The notes beneath the pieces were generated by a model. That model did not search any database and had not been told where the DNA came from. It saw only the letters and a list, made by a program, of their open reading frames with translations. 64,000 bases of DNA from Sialis fuliginosa (lineage: Eukaryota; Arthropoda; Insecta; Megaloptera; Sialidae): NCBI GenBank assembly GCA_961205875.1, contig OY540817.1:13055001-13119000 (forward strand), in the 5' to 3' direction. The translations under genes and the position numbers were made by a program. This document shows, piece after piece, positions 36,881 through 48,990 of this stretch (its first letter is position 1; each line of letters begins with the position of its first letter).

Positions 36881-37189
36881 CATTATTATACAGAAATAAT
36901 TATTTTTACGTTTATTTTTTAATCTATATATCTTTATGTATTCATTTTAAACTTTATTTTATTTTATTTCAACTTTTTTTTTAATAAAGGGACATATTTA
37001 TCTCACCGCTTCAGTTTGGAAAATAATTTGTTATTGTTATTTACGCAACTTATAGCTATCTAATGATGCTAGATTATTTTTATTATAATAAAACAAAATA
37101 CACAAAGAACATGACCCCACATTCCAACTGTGTCAGAAATTCGTTCGTTCACCCTTTATTTATTTCATGTACGAAATATACAGAAATAT

Positions 37190-37220
37190 CTCCGCAGTGG
37201 GGTGGTCCACCCCACTGCCC
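37190..37220. repeat. Hairpin 'gcagtggggtgg / ccaccccactgc'
   Basis: A perfect 12-bp stem (37196-37207 against about 37209-37220) with almost no loop, in an otherwise AT-rich region. It is part of a 70-codon chance frame (37063-37275). It could be a solo pair of transposon tips; no longer mirrored sequence is seen. Confidence 0.6.
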
Positions 37221-37470
37221 CCTCGCTAAATTCGTCACTGATAAGTACTACCAAAACTACTTATATTTTTCATAAAATTTTGTATTAAAAATATAAATAA
37301 CAGTACGAAATATAATGCACAAATTATATTATGTATACGCTTTTCATTTTTCGTATTAAAATATTTACCAAAAATAGCATCAAAACTGTACTTCATAATA
37401 CAAACTTTTCATTAAATTTCATATTAAAAAATACATACATTACAAAAAAAAGGTCCACGTAGTTATAAAT

Positions 37471-37720
37471 ACTAGCAGATCGCCATCTGTTGTCAGAGGT
37501 AATAATTCATACACATAATTACATAATTCATACCCGTCGCGCCAGAGTGAGAGAGCGGGAAGTGGTTGTACTAGCCACAGTGCCGGAAGCCAACTATGGT
37601 ATGGTGGAGGCGCAGGTTAATGACGACAAGATTTGTTGTAAATTATGTGTTTGTTGTTTTTTGTGATTTCTATGACCTGTAGCGTGCTTAAGTAAATAAC
37701 ATCTAGAATCTTAAATTGAA
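37471..37720. other. GC-richer anonymous patch
   Basis: 'agatcgccatctgttgtcag', 'cgtcgcgccagagtgagaga', 'gcgggaagtggttgtactag' and 'ggtggaggcgcaggttaatg' form one of the few GC-rich runs in the window. The opening 'gatcgccatctgttgtcag' is a kind of word often seen in insect repeats, but no terminal structure or second copy was found. Exon, regulatory DNA and repeat remnant all remain possible. Confidence 0.3.
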
Positions 37721-38015
37721 TATAGTAATCCAAGATCTGATGATATATTTTTCTACCCCATCTGAGCACTTATGAAAAACGTTTATTCATGCATGTGATT
37801 TTCATCATGGAAAAAAAAGACTCCGGTTCTACATAACTATTGTAGCGATCATATCAAATATCTGGTTGATTTTTTTTTTATTATAAAATGCGTAAATAAG
37901 TAAACGCTGAAATTTTTGCTAGATCTATTATATTTTTTTGTAAATTAAAAAATATCAACCAAACGATTCATTGTACCACAAAATAAAATCACAAGCGACA
38001 ACAATTTTTACTCTA

Positions 38016-38590
38016 TACGGTACTGGCACCAGTAATGGCCGCTATAAGAGCAAAGTTTACTTTTTTTGTGATTGATGGGATTCTTTTTTGTATTTATCAT
38101 GAAGTCATGTTACTAATAAAATAAGTAACTCTTTATTTAATCAATTTAATTACCAAAGTTCGTAAATATAGTTGTTTTTTAAATTATAGCCGTTTATTGT
38201 GTTTATGTTTTTTCTCCAGTAATGGAAAAAATAAAACCAGTAATGAGCACGCAGTGGTGGACACTTGCTAATGATTACAAAATGATAAGTACTGCGACAC
38301 AAAAGATATAAAAGAAAGAATCGTCAAATTTGAAACAATATAAAGCAGTTGCTATGATAATATAATAACTCATAAATAAATTATACTAATAATTAGTTTA
38401 AATACCCACTATTTTGACACATATTGACCGATTGTCATCAAATCACGCTGTAAGACAGTTAAATGTATATACATAGATTAATATTCAGAAATGGTAGTAA
38501 TCAAATATCAACAAATATTTCTAATTCAGTATATTTAATTGAAAAATAGCCATTGCTGGGATCATATCCAAGACTGGTGACAGTACCTTA
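38016..38590 (+). mobile_element. Six-copy 'taaggtactggcaccag' MITE family, full-length copy
   Basis: The left end 'acggtactggcaccagtaat' mirrors the right end 'gactggtgacagtacctta'. The interior carries 'ctccagtaatggaa', 'ccagtaatgagcacgcagtg', 'tgacaatc'-type and 'cagaaatggtagtaatc' blocks shared with 21.8, 29.3 and 45.5 kb. About 575 bp with no ORF or transposase remnant. TA-rich flanks ('ctcta' left, 'tatag' right) would allow a TA duplication, but the exact edge is ambiguous, so I leave the superfamily open. Confidence 0.87.
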
Positions 38591-39100
38591 TATAGGTACT
38601 ATTATACTTAAGTACTAATATTTTGTCAGCATAATTAATTAATAAATAAACAATCATCAGGTATATAATAAACTTGATAATTACAATAAAACCGACAAAA
38701 GAGCTCTGTTGACTTTTCGGTATCGCGATCATAATAAAGCTATTCACAGAAAATTTGTCAGAAGACATCAACAACAGTAAATATCCGACAAAAGCTTAAT
38801 TGCTGAAGTTTTATTCGTACGCATTCTCTTGACAGTGTTCTCTACAAACTTGAAATGTAGAATTTCCTTTAAATTTATGTGTTTCGCGTTAAACAAAATT
38901 AGCTTAGAGAGTGCGAAATAATTTTAAATCTGTCTAGTAATAAGACGTTACTTGGAAACTTATTGTTCATATGATTGTGATTATTTGAATTCTTGATCAA
39001 TGTTTCATAGTTACTTATTATAATTAGTTTTCTGTATAGGAAGTTCACTTATATGATTAAATATATTTTGTTTAAATCTTCATTTATTTTCATATAAAAA
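38591..39100. other. AT-rich DNA, nothing recognised
   Basis: No gene, and the 70-codon minus frame at 38562-38774 is unrecognised. Confidence 0.55.
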
Positions 39101-39150
39101 AAATGTCAAGTGCGAGTCGTGCCTCGCGTACTAGTGTCCCGTACCATATA
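39101..39150 (+). repeat. Lepidopteran 'gtgcgagtcg' repeat, clearest copy
   Basis: 'aaatgtcaagtgcgagtcgt', 'gcctcgcgtactagtg' and 'tcccgtaccatata'. The same order occurs at 11580-11630 (inverted) and 32645-32697. The three-copy repeat at 39211 follows about 60 bp downstream and may be part of the same longer element. Confidence 0.65.
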
Positions 39151-39210
39151 GTTAGTGTGAATTGCATTTATGAACGATTTCAAGCCTTTAATGTACGGTA
39201 TTATAAAGAA

Positions 39211-39285
39211 TTTGCTCTCGAGCAAAAGCTTAACTAACGCTATCTGCGGGGTATTAATTATATATGACAGCCCACTGACAGTTCT
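39211..39285 (+). repeat. Three-copy 'aacgctatctgc' repeat
   Basis: 'tttgctctcgagcaaaagct', 'taactaacgctatctgcggg' and 'atatgacagcccactgacag' match 13095-13170 (inverted) and the left part of 62821-62969. Confidence 0.65.
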
Positions 39286-39289
39286 AATC

Positions 39290-41034
39290 AATAGCATAGT
39301 TCAAGTAGAAATCAGCGATCTATAAGCAGTGGTGATAAGTTAACATCATACAATGCATAGCATATAATAATGTATTATATATTTAATACATTATTTTACT
39401 ACTACTATAATATAAAACCCCGAGAGAATTCATAACGATTTGACACCTCGCAGAAAGTGTTAGCATAGATTTTATTTATTATTTATTTTTGTAATACCCT
39501 ACATAAATCTTAAAATTGAAATATAAGAACATCAATGCTTTTTTGGTTGATAAACTCTTATCTTTGAAAATAAAAAAGAACTGTATATTTTATGATATTA
39601 TTTTAATAAATATATTTTAACTAACATTAACAGTTAAATTATTATTAACGTTCATTTAACAAAAATACAATTTATAAAATACAGCAAAGACAAAACATAA
39701 AAGAATATTCTCAATTCTAGAAAATGAACAGTAAAAGTAATTGAATTTGTAATTTTTAATTAGCTTATTTGTAACGATGCAATGCTCGGAAAACGACTAG
39801 AATACGAACATAGAATGCAAAGGTACAGGACTCGTTATATGCAGTTGGTAGTGGATTAAAAGGCACTGCGGGAATATTAAAACAGAAGAACAAAACATGT
39901 AGGTACATACAACTAAAATGTGGTTGTAATGAAGTAAAAATAAATAAGTAACTTCTACCAAATACAGCCATATAGTTTAAAATGTTAATTATTTAGGCAT
40001 TGTCTACATAATGTTAAATGTCATATTCCTACATATATATACATCTGCAGGCTCTGTCTGTACATTGTAAACTCAACAACTATTGAACTGATTTGTATGG
40101 GATTATCATTGTTGAAATTAGTTTAGAATAGTAAGTAGAATTAATGGATTACTAGTGTAACAATCTTACCCCTCTCTTACAATAATAATAATTATTATTA
40201 GTATTTTTTGTGTTCCTATTAGGCAATACTAATAAAGGATTAAAAAGAAAAATCTCCAACTTGCAAATTAAACAAATTACACGTAGGTACAATCAATGTA
40301 ATAAAACAATTAATTTAAAATTATAAAAATAGATAAGGATTTTTGAGACACCACAGAGATAGTTTAAACAATTGATTTTTTGCATGTATATTATGTTTAT
40401 CTTTATAGTCGTTTTGATATTTCATTAATTTAAAACTCGAGTAAATTTGAAAACTTTGAAACCTTAACATTGAAAAAATACTATTTTAAAATTTAATGCA
40501 TTTTTAAAAATATTAAATGTTTATCCGTCTTCTTAAGGTTTTCTTCGAGAATAATTGCTTTGATAAGTTGACGTTTAATTTATCAAAGCGATTTATCTTA
40601 AAGATCGTGAAAACATGAATGAAACATTATAAATTTAAAAAAAATACTTAAGAGAAAAATGTAAAATGAATATATTTTATAAAAATAAAACAATGCGAAT
40701 TTTTCTCTGTTGAGTACTTTTTTGAGTGTATTTTTTTTTAATTTATATTTTTTTAAGAATTTTATTTATTATGTATGCCTTTAAAATGTGTTGTCCTTTC
40801 AGTAATTCCTTATGTCCGTAATTTTAGTCCCTCCAAATGTATATTTTTAGTTAATGTAAGCTTTTTTTGGCGTTGCTTTATTAATCAATATTCATTGTTT
40901 CAAGATATTACTTAATTATAATTTTTTCTACATAACTTACTAATGTATACCACATAAATGAATGCAGCAACTTTGCTCATTTAACTTTAAATGCCTTTCG
41001 AAAACAAATTACATACCAGAACCTTTAAACGGCC
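39290..41034. other. AT-rich DNA, nothing recognised
   Basis: About 1.7 kb. A short mirror-like microsatellite 'aataataataattattatta' lies at about 40181-40200. No gene or repeat partner. Confidence 0.55.
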
Positions 41035-41240
41035 ATTTGTCTGTTTGCTCGGTCGTTACAGAGATAGTGCAAAGCTGAGACTAACATTTACCCACGTCAC
41101 GCTGGAGGTTAAACAAAACACGTCTGCACCTAGCTTACGCGACAAAATAAAACTAATACTCGTTTTTTGTCTAGGTAAGTACAATATACCTATACACATA
41201 CAGGGTGTCCAAGATAAGCGTGAAATGCAAGGCGATTTCT
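41035..41240 (+). other. GC-richer patch with open frame and donor-like site
   Basis: A 92-codon plus frame (40991-41269) crosses this patch. 'acccacgtcacgctggaggt' and 'acgtctgcacctagcttacg' are GC-richer than the surroundings. 'ctag|gtaagtac' (GT at 41175) is an excellent splice-donor match, yet no acceptor or known domain accompanies it. 'acagggtgtccaagataagc' at about 41200 looks like the tip of a transposon ('cagggtgtcc'). More likely repeat debris than exon. Confidence 0.25.
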
Positions 41241-41279
41241 TAGACGGTAAGAGATACAGATTCGGTTAAATGAGATGAA

Positions 41280-43346
41280 TTATTTGTAAGAAAGGGGTGA
41301 GTAATGAGTATTACTACATGAAAAAATATTAATAATGGTATGTGGTTAAGGTGGTATACCCAAAAATCTGAAAATTCTTTAAAGGGCTATAACTTTTTTG
41401 TAAACGTAGATAGGTACTTTTTGTTTGCGGTTTCTTAAAGTATTTTTTGTGTAGAATTGATTTGCGTATTTAGAATTTTTATATTACTTTTAGTTTCCGA
41501 GTTACAAGCCCTAACTTTAGCTTTTCTTATGTGCCACTAAGTTGGCTATAGCATATTTGAACGTGTTTTTTACTCTACTTTACAACGATATGTCACTTGT
41601 CATATTTATTTTCGAAAATAAGTCGTAAGACTAACCAGATTTTACATATTCAAAAGGCCTTTTTGCGGGTTTTCATCATTCGGTTGCATTGAATTTGTTG
41701 ATTTAAGGTGATTCGCATTCCACTCTTAGATAGCAAAGAGACTTGCAGGTTTGTTTTTAATGCGTGAATTAGAAAACAAAACAAAAATTAGTTAATATTT
41801 TATTGAATAAAGCAGTTGCATTTTCGGAAGCTCCTATAAATATTTTTTATGGAAATTTATGTTCTAATATATTTATTTAATACTAACCAACAAATGCAAT
41901 AATAAAAATACTTTAAGGACGCAAATATACGTGTACAAGTTAAGTGCACATATATGAAGCTCACCAGACAATTTAATTTAAAAAAATAGCTCCCACATTT
42001 TATTTGCACTATAAATTTATTTTATAATAGTACTTTTCGACGTTTCATTTTGTGAAACTAGTCATTTTGAATAGCTCAGTTAACTATATAAGAAAATGGA
42101 AGGGAATATAACTATTACACGTATATGATTATTAACGCTAAATTAAATATTATTTTATATATAAATACTATCATTTTATTTTGTAAAGAAAAAGATTCAA
42201 CACAATAACAAATTCAAGCTGAGTCAAGAATCTGATTTAAATTTAAAAACAAATCGCGTATCAGAACATGTTCTATCTCTATCTAATGTGATCTATTCTA
42301 ACAGAATTCAATAACGAGTTCAATATGTATTCAAAGCACATGTGTTACAATTTCATCAATCTTTTGGTACAATCGACATGTAACTAGTATAATTTGGAAC
42401 CAAAACAACAGAAAAATATTAACGACCGTTTAAGTCGTTAAATTAAATTAAATAATTAAATAATATTCGTTAATTCAACTATTTTCGTTACGTCTTCGGG
42501 GATGAATAGATGCTGTGTTTTTGATTATCCACTCAATTTGTGACGAAACGTTGACTAAAACGGTATTAACAAGCCAAGAATAACTAAAACTAAAATTATT
42601 TTTGAAAATGTTGTAAATAACCTAGACAATAGACAAACTAGGTAACTAAAGAACAGCCTGTGAATAATGTTAAAATTCAAACATAAAAGAAATAAAAAAA
42701 CCTTATTATTAGACAAATGATTCGGCCTTCTATAGGTAAACCTGTATACTGTATAGTGTATATGTTGGCAACCGTACCTCGTACCTCATGCAAATGTTGC
42801 AGTAATATGTCAAATTAATTCTAGTTTCAATTCCATGGTTTATGCAGCTATAGTTTCATCACCAAATTCGACAAATACCTCAAAATATATATAGGTATAC
42901 ATACCTATTATTAGAGGGAATATTTGCGATGCCTGTCAGCGACATTTGTATCTTCTCTATAGGTATATACGGTCGCTAATAAATAGAGGTTTACTGACAA
43001 TGAGAGAGTACCCACTCAATTGTCTAACAATAAGCTTGTTAATTTCTTTTTTGTTCAAATATACTCGATTAATCCTTACTTTATAGATAATATATTTACC
43101 ATTTTTAGAGCTTAAAGAAGTACAAAAGATTGTTAAGAAGGATTACTATGTTCAAGTCGAAAACCGATAATGATAGAGCGAGACAAAAATGTAAGTTGAT
43201 GTAATTTCCTTTGTATAAACAGGAGATTTAAATAAAACCACTGTACTACCATTCTTCTACTAATAATTGTATGTATATATACGGTAAGTCACTAATGAAA
43301 ATACCAGCTTAAAATTATATCTTTTCAAAATAATAGAAAATGTGAG
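41280..43346. other. AT-rich DNA, nothing recognised
   Basis: About 2 kb with no coding signal and no paired repeats that I could confirm. Confidence 0.55.
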
Positions 43347-43361
43347 TTATAATTTATTGAT

Positions 43362-43576
43362 TGATCTTGGCTTCTGGGTGTAAGCCGCGTCGATTTGGTT
43401 GTGTTATCGGCCAACGTTTCATCACACATTGCAGTGGACATCTACAGGATTCTTATAAAAGTGCATGCATTTTTAGAAGAGTCCACTGCAATGTGTGACG
43501 GAACGTTGGCCGATAACACGATCAAATCGACGCGGCATACACCTAGAAGCCAAGATCACCACGGAAACCTCAAGAC
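43362..43576. mobile_element. Fold-back element flanked by a 15-bp direct repeat
   Basis: The arms 43363-43439 and 43481-43557 are inverse copies over 77 bp with about six mismatches ('gatcttggcttct', 'gccgcgtcgattt', 'gttatcggccaacgtt', 'cacacattgcagtggac'), with a 41-bp loop. The right side carries 19 further unpaired bases ('accacggaaacctcaagac'). The 15-bp word 'ttataatttattgat' lies at 43347-43361 and again at 43577-43591. A 15-bp duplication points to target-primed insertion (LINE-machinery style) or an unusual transposase rather than hAT, Harbinger or Tc1. GC content of the arms is far above the surroundings. Frames through the arms are chance. Confidence 0.85.
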
Positions 43577-43591
43577 TTATAATTTATTGAT

Positions 43592-45547
43592 CTTAATAAA
43601 ATTCTAATGTGAATTTTTTTATAATTTGTCGTTTTTATTTTAGGACTGGATGTATCATAGCCAGTTGTTTTGGAAAAAATAATTACATATATGCGCATGC
43701 ATGAACCTACAATGTGAAATATCTTTGATGATGAATAAAATTCAGCACGATTCATCTTTGTTATGTTCCCGAACATATTTCGACTGGTACAGTCATTCGT
43801 AAGTGACACTTCACGTTACTTTGTGTCTGTGTTTTTTAAAACACTAGACATATCACATATGTTGACGGACTTTATACATATACATATATACTCATATATC
43901 AGTAGCGGATCGCCATGTGGAATAAATTATTTAAGGATTTGCTTATTCGTATGTATTTTCGTCATCCTTTTTAATTATGCTCAGTTTTATAAATAATTGT
44001 TAGTTACTGATTTCTTAATTCAGGTTTAGGGTTTGAATTCAAAATAAAATTTATAGAAATTATTTTTATTTTGTTTTTCCAGTAAATAATTATCAAAGTT
44101 TATGTTAGTAATATCAAACATAATAATAGCCCAATCGTTTTAAATTTTTTCACGAGAATAACTGTCGAGTTAAAACTTTTGACGCATTTGAGTGTCCCCT
44201 GCGAATTAGATGAAGAAATCTCATTTTTACCCATTAATTAATTACCAGAAGTGTCCGCCATCTTGGATTTTGTGTTTTTGTCGATTTGCACGCGTATTTT
44301 GCATTTCTCGCTAAAAAGGTAAGTAAAATTTGTAGAGAATTTAATTCTCAACAATCTTCATACAGTCAATAATGTTGAAAAAACGAACGACTCTATCTTT
44401 TACTACTTATATCAATTTTATAAATAGCAAAGTAAATTCAGCTAAATTTAATTCATCTTTTATTAATAAATTATTCCGAGCCGCCACTGGCATACCTATA
44501 TACATTACTTCTAAATGTCATTTTCGTCCGTTTCACATTTATTTACTTCTTTTTGTATCTATTACTAGCATGGGAGATGTTATGATTACTTTTACAATGT
44601 TTTGTACAAAGTAGAATGGCCTTTGGCAAACTTAAATTCAGTTTAGATTCTTTAGTATATGGTATGATTTTTTATCAAATCTCCGAAAATATAATTTTCA
44701 ATTACGAGTTGACGTTTTCGTTTATCTAAAATTTAAAAGTATAAAATTAACTTTTTTCAACATTTCTTGAATGTCATTTACAAATAGATTAGGGTTGGTT
44801 TTGTGAATCATTTCAAATTAATATGATTACAAACGTATTTAGATTTTTTTTAGGGAGAAAATGGAGAGTAAAGTGTACCAGTATAAAATATTTATTTCAA
44901 AACCTATTGGTTTGGGTATTTTTTTTATTTTTATTTTTTCGGGGTATATGCTTCGTTCGAATTTCTCAAAGTTCTGTAAATAAGTGTGTTCGTGTTGAAG
45001 TTAGGAATATGGTATCGATCTATATTAATATTTGTAAGTAAAAATATGTTTAATAATTATCATTTTCTACGAGCTTCCGCTCATAATCTATAATTAACAT
45101 TTATGTTTAACTTATTTTAATACAATAAATTTCAAAAAAATAGGTCAGCAGAAAATTTTGGCACCAGTATTTAATTAGCATGAATGATAATTCTAATTTC
45201 ATTTTCACATATAAATTTTATTTTGTAGGCGTTAATATTTCCAGATGTGGGATTTTAAGTTCTACCAAAAATAAAAATTGATATCATAGAATTTATAAAA
45301 ATAATTTTTTGTTGGTTTCTTTATTATATTATATTAGTATAGTATAACGAACCCCAATGTAACGAACTTATTGGAAAAATTAGCTATAAAGAAAAATGAA
45401 AATTATGTTGATAAAATAAAAATATTTCTGCAATTTTTTTATAACCAACATACACGATTTTATCTTTTGAGGCAATGTTTTCCTCGAGTAAGTAAAGTCA
45501 CCTAACTTTTAAAAACAATCCCGAAATTATAAAAATATTTCCACACA
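43592..45547. other. AT-rich DNA, nothing firm
   Basis: About 1.9 kb. 'tgtccgccatcttggatttt' (about 44254-44273) holds a YY1/Pho-like word and 'aaaaag|gtaagt' (44319-44324) a donor-like word, but there is no exon evidence. Five frames of 70-80 codons here show no domains. Confidence 0.45.
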
Positions 45548-46055
45548 TAAGGTACCTACTGGCACCAGTTATCGCCGCTATAAGAGCAAGGTTTACTGTT
45601 TTTGTGATTGACGGTTTTTTTTTGTGTAATTCTCATAAACTCATGTTACTATTAAACAAGTAACTCTTAATTTAATCAATTTTATTACCAAAGTCCGCAA
45701 ATATAGTTTTTTTTTTAAATATAGCATTTTATTTTGATTATGTTTTTTCTCCAGTAATGGATAAAGTAAAACCAGTAATGAGTACGCAGTGATGGACACT
45801 TGCTAATGGTTACAAAATGATAAATACTACGACACAAAAAATATAAAAGAAAGAGCGTCCAATTTGAAATAAAAATAATTAGTTTAAATGTCCATCATTT
45901 TGATACCTACAGGCCGATTGTCATCAAATCACGCTGAAAGACAGGTAAATGTATATAGATTAATATTCAGAAATAGTAGTAATCAACTATCAACAAATGT
46001 TTCAGTACATTTATTTAAAAAATATCCATTACTGGGATTATAGTGTCAGTACCTT
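45548..46055 (+). mobile_element. Six-copy 'taaggtactggcaccag' MITE family, near full-length copy
   Basis: The left end 'taaggtacctactggcacca' (a 4-bp insertion splits the terminal word) and the right end 'tagtgtcagtacctt' bracket an interior collinear with 38016-38590. It lacks about 60 bp of the middle. Non-coding. Confidence 0.85.
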
Positions 46056-46473
46056 TTATGATTTTTAAAAACTCCAATATGATATGTGTATCATTAATAT
46101 GAATATTAGCTTTATACATTGAATATCGAACAAACGGTACAATTCAATCATTTTAGGGATAACATGGGAAATGCTGATAGTACGTTTTCAATCAATTGGG
46201 TCCCCTACACAGCCTTCTTGTTAAGTTTGTGCGTTTGTTCCTTGTCCCTTTTAAGATGAAATTCTAGAGTAAGTGGAAACCTTAATGTTTGTTTTTTAAG
46301 ATAAAATATTCAGTATTTACGTTGTTATTATATTTGTCGATATATGTACATATATAATATTTGTTTTTATAAATTTATATCAATACTTTCTGTTGATTTT
46401 TTGGTTAAAAAATAATATTCCAGATGGTATAATATTTTATCAAAAATATATCTACGTATTTTTCATAGTTTTT
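46056..46473. other. AT-rich DNA, nothing recognised
   Basis: No gene or repeat recognised. Confidence 0.5.
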
Positions 46474-46661
46474 AACTGATTTCAAAAAGGAGAAAGTTCT
46501 CAATTCAAGCAGTATGTTCATACTTTTTGGTGATTTCATATTGCGTGAACCAATTTGGTAAATTATTTTTTGAAGAGGATAGTTTCCAGAGAGTCCCATG
46601 TGAATTTCATCAGGATCTGTTGATGAAGTCGGAAGATGAACAACGGAACTCCCTTACGGTT
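46474..46661 (+). repeat. Lepidopteran-type 'aaccgactt' repeat, diverged copy
   Basis: 'aactgatttcaaaaaggaga' then 'aagttctcaattcaagc' parallels the opening of 5894-6227. It ends 'gatgaagtcggaagatgaac' 'aacggaactccc', a tail I associate with the same lepidopteran family. Confidence 0.6.
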
Positions 46662-48931
46662 AACATCACGTGTTCTATGATTGACTTAATTAAATAATAA
46701 TCATTTTATTGATTACAATATTTTCACCAGTGGTTTAATGAAAATCTGAAGGCATTAAGGGTTAATTTTAAAATCACTATAAAAATTATAGAAAATTAAT
46801 CTACTTCAAAAACAAATTAAAAAGCGAAAAATAAACAAAAGTAACAACGTAAGTGATGTAATAATTACCTTAAAAAATCTACATTAAGTAATAAAAGTAA
46901 TAAAAACCATAAATTAATTAATTTTACAAATTAAAACGAACATTTCATAAAAAGGGTATGGTAAGCAAGCACTCCATTTACGAAATTAGATTTTATTATT
47001 AAAAAAAAAACGCTTAAGTAAATATTAAAAAAGACACAACTAAAACTACTTCAGTGTTACTATTTCCTTTACTTGATAAAAGAAAAGAAAAATTAGAGAT
47101 CCTTATAAAAATTAGTTTTTTGTAATTTGTAACTTTTTTTACTACTACATATGCTTAAGAATTAATCTTCTAAATATCATAAAATTGAACATATTTTCTG
47201 CATTTTTGTTTTTAGGAAAAAACAATTTAACCTAAATTGAAAACCAATAACAAAATCCGTAAGAGCTATTAGCTGAAAATTGTAGGGCCTCAGCGTTAAA
47301 CTGTTTTTTTAATCATTTGTTTTTCCACCAACACATTTCCTTCATGAAAAACTGTTTTCCGCACAGATGTTGTTTTTACATAGAAATCAATTTATCAAAT
47401 TAGGAAAAATAAGAGAGTTTTTTTCAACAGTTTGATGTTTTGAAAGATAATTTAAAAAAAAACACATAATATATTCAATGATTTTACGATTAAAAAATGT
47501 GTATACGCTTGTTTTTCTATTTTTTTTTTGTTGATAATTTCTTTTGCGTATCTACCCAAAATTCTATAAAATAAGTGTTTTTTTTAAATCTAGTTTTCAG
47601 AAAATAAAACAATTACAGTACTAAATCAACATTCGAAAAAAATATTTTACATTTAAAAAAAGTTAAATGGAAGGTACATAACATACATATTGTATTTTTT
47701 CATTCTACTGCTAAAAAATACTAATGATTTTTTTAACTAGAAAATCGATAATATATGGAATTATATTCGTTTTGGCAAAACTCATTAAATGTATATACAT
47801 ACATCTATTTTCATAATAAAACAAACTATTCCAACAACTGAACTATCGGAAAAGGAGCAGTAATCCAGCCGACAAGAATTGCATCTTCCTCAATAATGTT
47901 TCTAAGTATATCATACGTAGTCGATGTAAACATGCTTAGAAATTACATTATTGATGTAAATAGTTCTATCCTTCTATTCCTTATTAAGACTTAAATATGA
48001 AAAATGAACGTGGAAAACATACTTTATGAATACACCAATTGATATAATATTGCCTTGACATTTGCCCGTTTTAAAAATGATGTAAGATACAGACCACGAT
48101 ACATTATTTCACTCTAATGTTTTTTTTAGACATTGATTTATGTTCTACTATAAACTGCGGTAATGTTTGGTATATATCTATCTACTATTTTCAAAAATAA
48201 ATTGTCCGATTATTGTTGAAAAAATGTGATTATATTGTTCAGTTATTTCACGTTTCTTTATTTTTATTATTTGGTATTCGCAAGAATAAACGTACAGTGT
48301 GTTACGTACCGAAACGTTAATAAATTGAGAACGAAAAAATGGGATATTTATTACAAATTTTTATATACTATTTTTGTAGGGGGGATTTATCGTTTTTAAG
48401 AATGCTAACGATGTCAAATACGCAAAAAAATGATAGCTCACAAACACATATGAAATAAAATAGAAATTTAATAGACTTAAAAGGATTATCAAAATTATTA
48501 GATTTGAAAATACAGAAATGTAAATTTATTATAGAACGCTAATATTAAAATGTCAAAAAATTTATTAATAACTTAAAACTTTATACAAACAGATTCATAT
48601 TTAATACCTGAACAGGATAAGAGTTTCATTTCAATTTTTTTTACTCAAAAAGTTTTATTTATCTTACGGATTCAGCCATGTAAACGTCATTTTACCAAAA
48701 CTTTCAAAATAAAAATGACACCGCGCTATTGATTTTATGTTTAAGAGTATCAAAAAAATATTTTTATACATATAGGTAGATATTTGGTGTCAAAATTGAC
48801 AGTTTTATATATAAATAATTTCATGTTTTATTTAATTTTTTTGATATCTACAGTAACTGTCAAAATTACATATAAAGAGAAAAAGGGCACGTCCCGCCTA
48901 ATAGTTTCTAATTAAATAAATAAATTATAAT
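46662..48931. other. AT-rich DNA, nothing recognised
   Basis: About 2.3 kb, among the most AT-rich in the window (46800-47700). No coding and no repeats with partners. Confidence 0.6.
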
Positions 48932-48990
48932 TAAGGATGTACCGGAATTGAAATTTTTAATTCTGGTCGGGATCAGAATTGTCGAAATTT
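48932..48990 (+). repeat. Half copy of the 'taggggtgtaccggaa' hAT MITE
   Basis: 'taaggatgtaccggaattga' with following 'tctggtcgggatcagaattg' resembles the left end of 18710-18985. No right end was seen. Confidence 0.5.

Noticed and set aside
40176-40202. (AAT)n/(ATT)n mirror tract as a functional palindrome
   Set aside because: A short trinucleotide microsatellite explains it.
43395-43607. 70-codon plus frame through the fold-back
   Set aside because: It passes through both inverted arms and the loop, as expected for a GC-richer palindrome; no domain.
44254-44324. YY1/Pho-like 'ccgccatcttgg' followed by 'gtaagt', read as promoter plus donor
   Set aside because: Both are short words expected by chance or within repeats; no exon, initiator or conservation evidence accompanies them.
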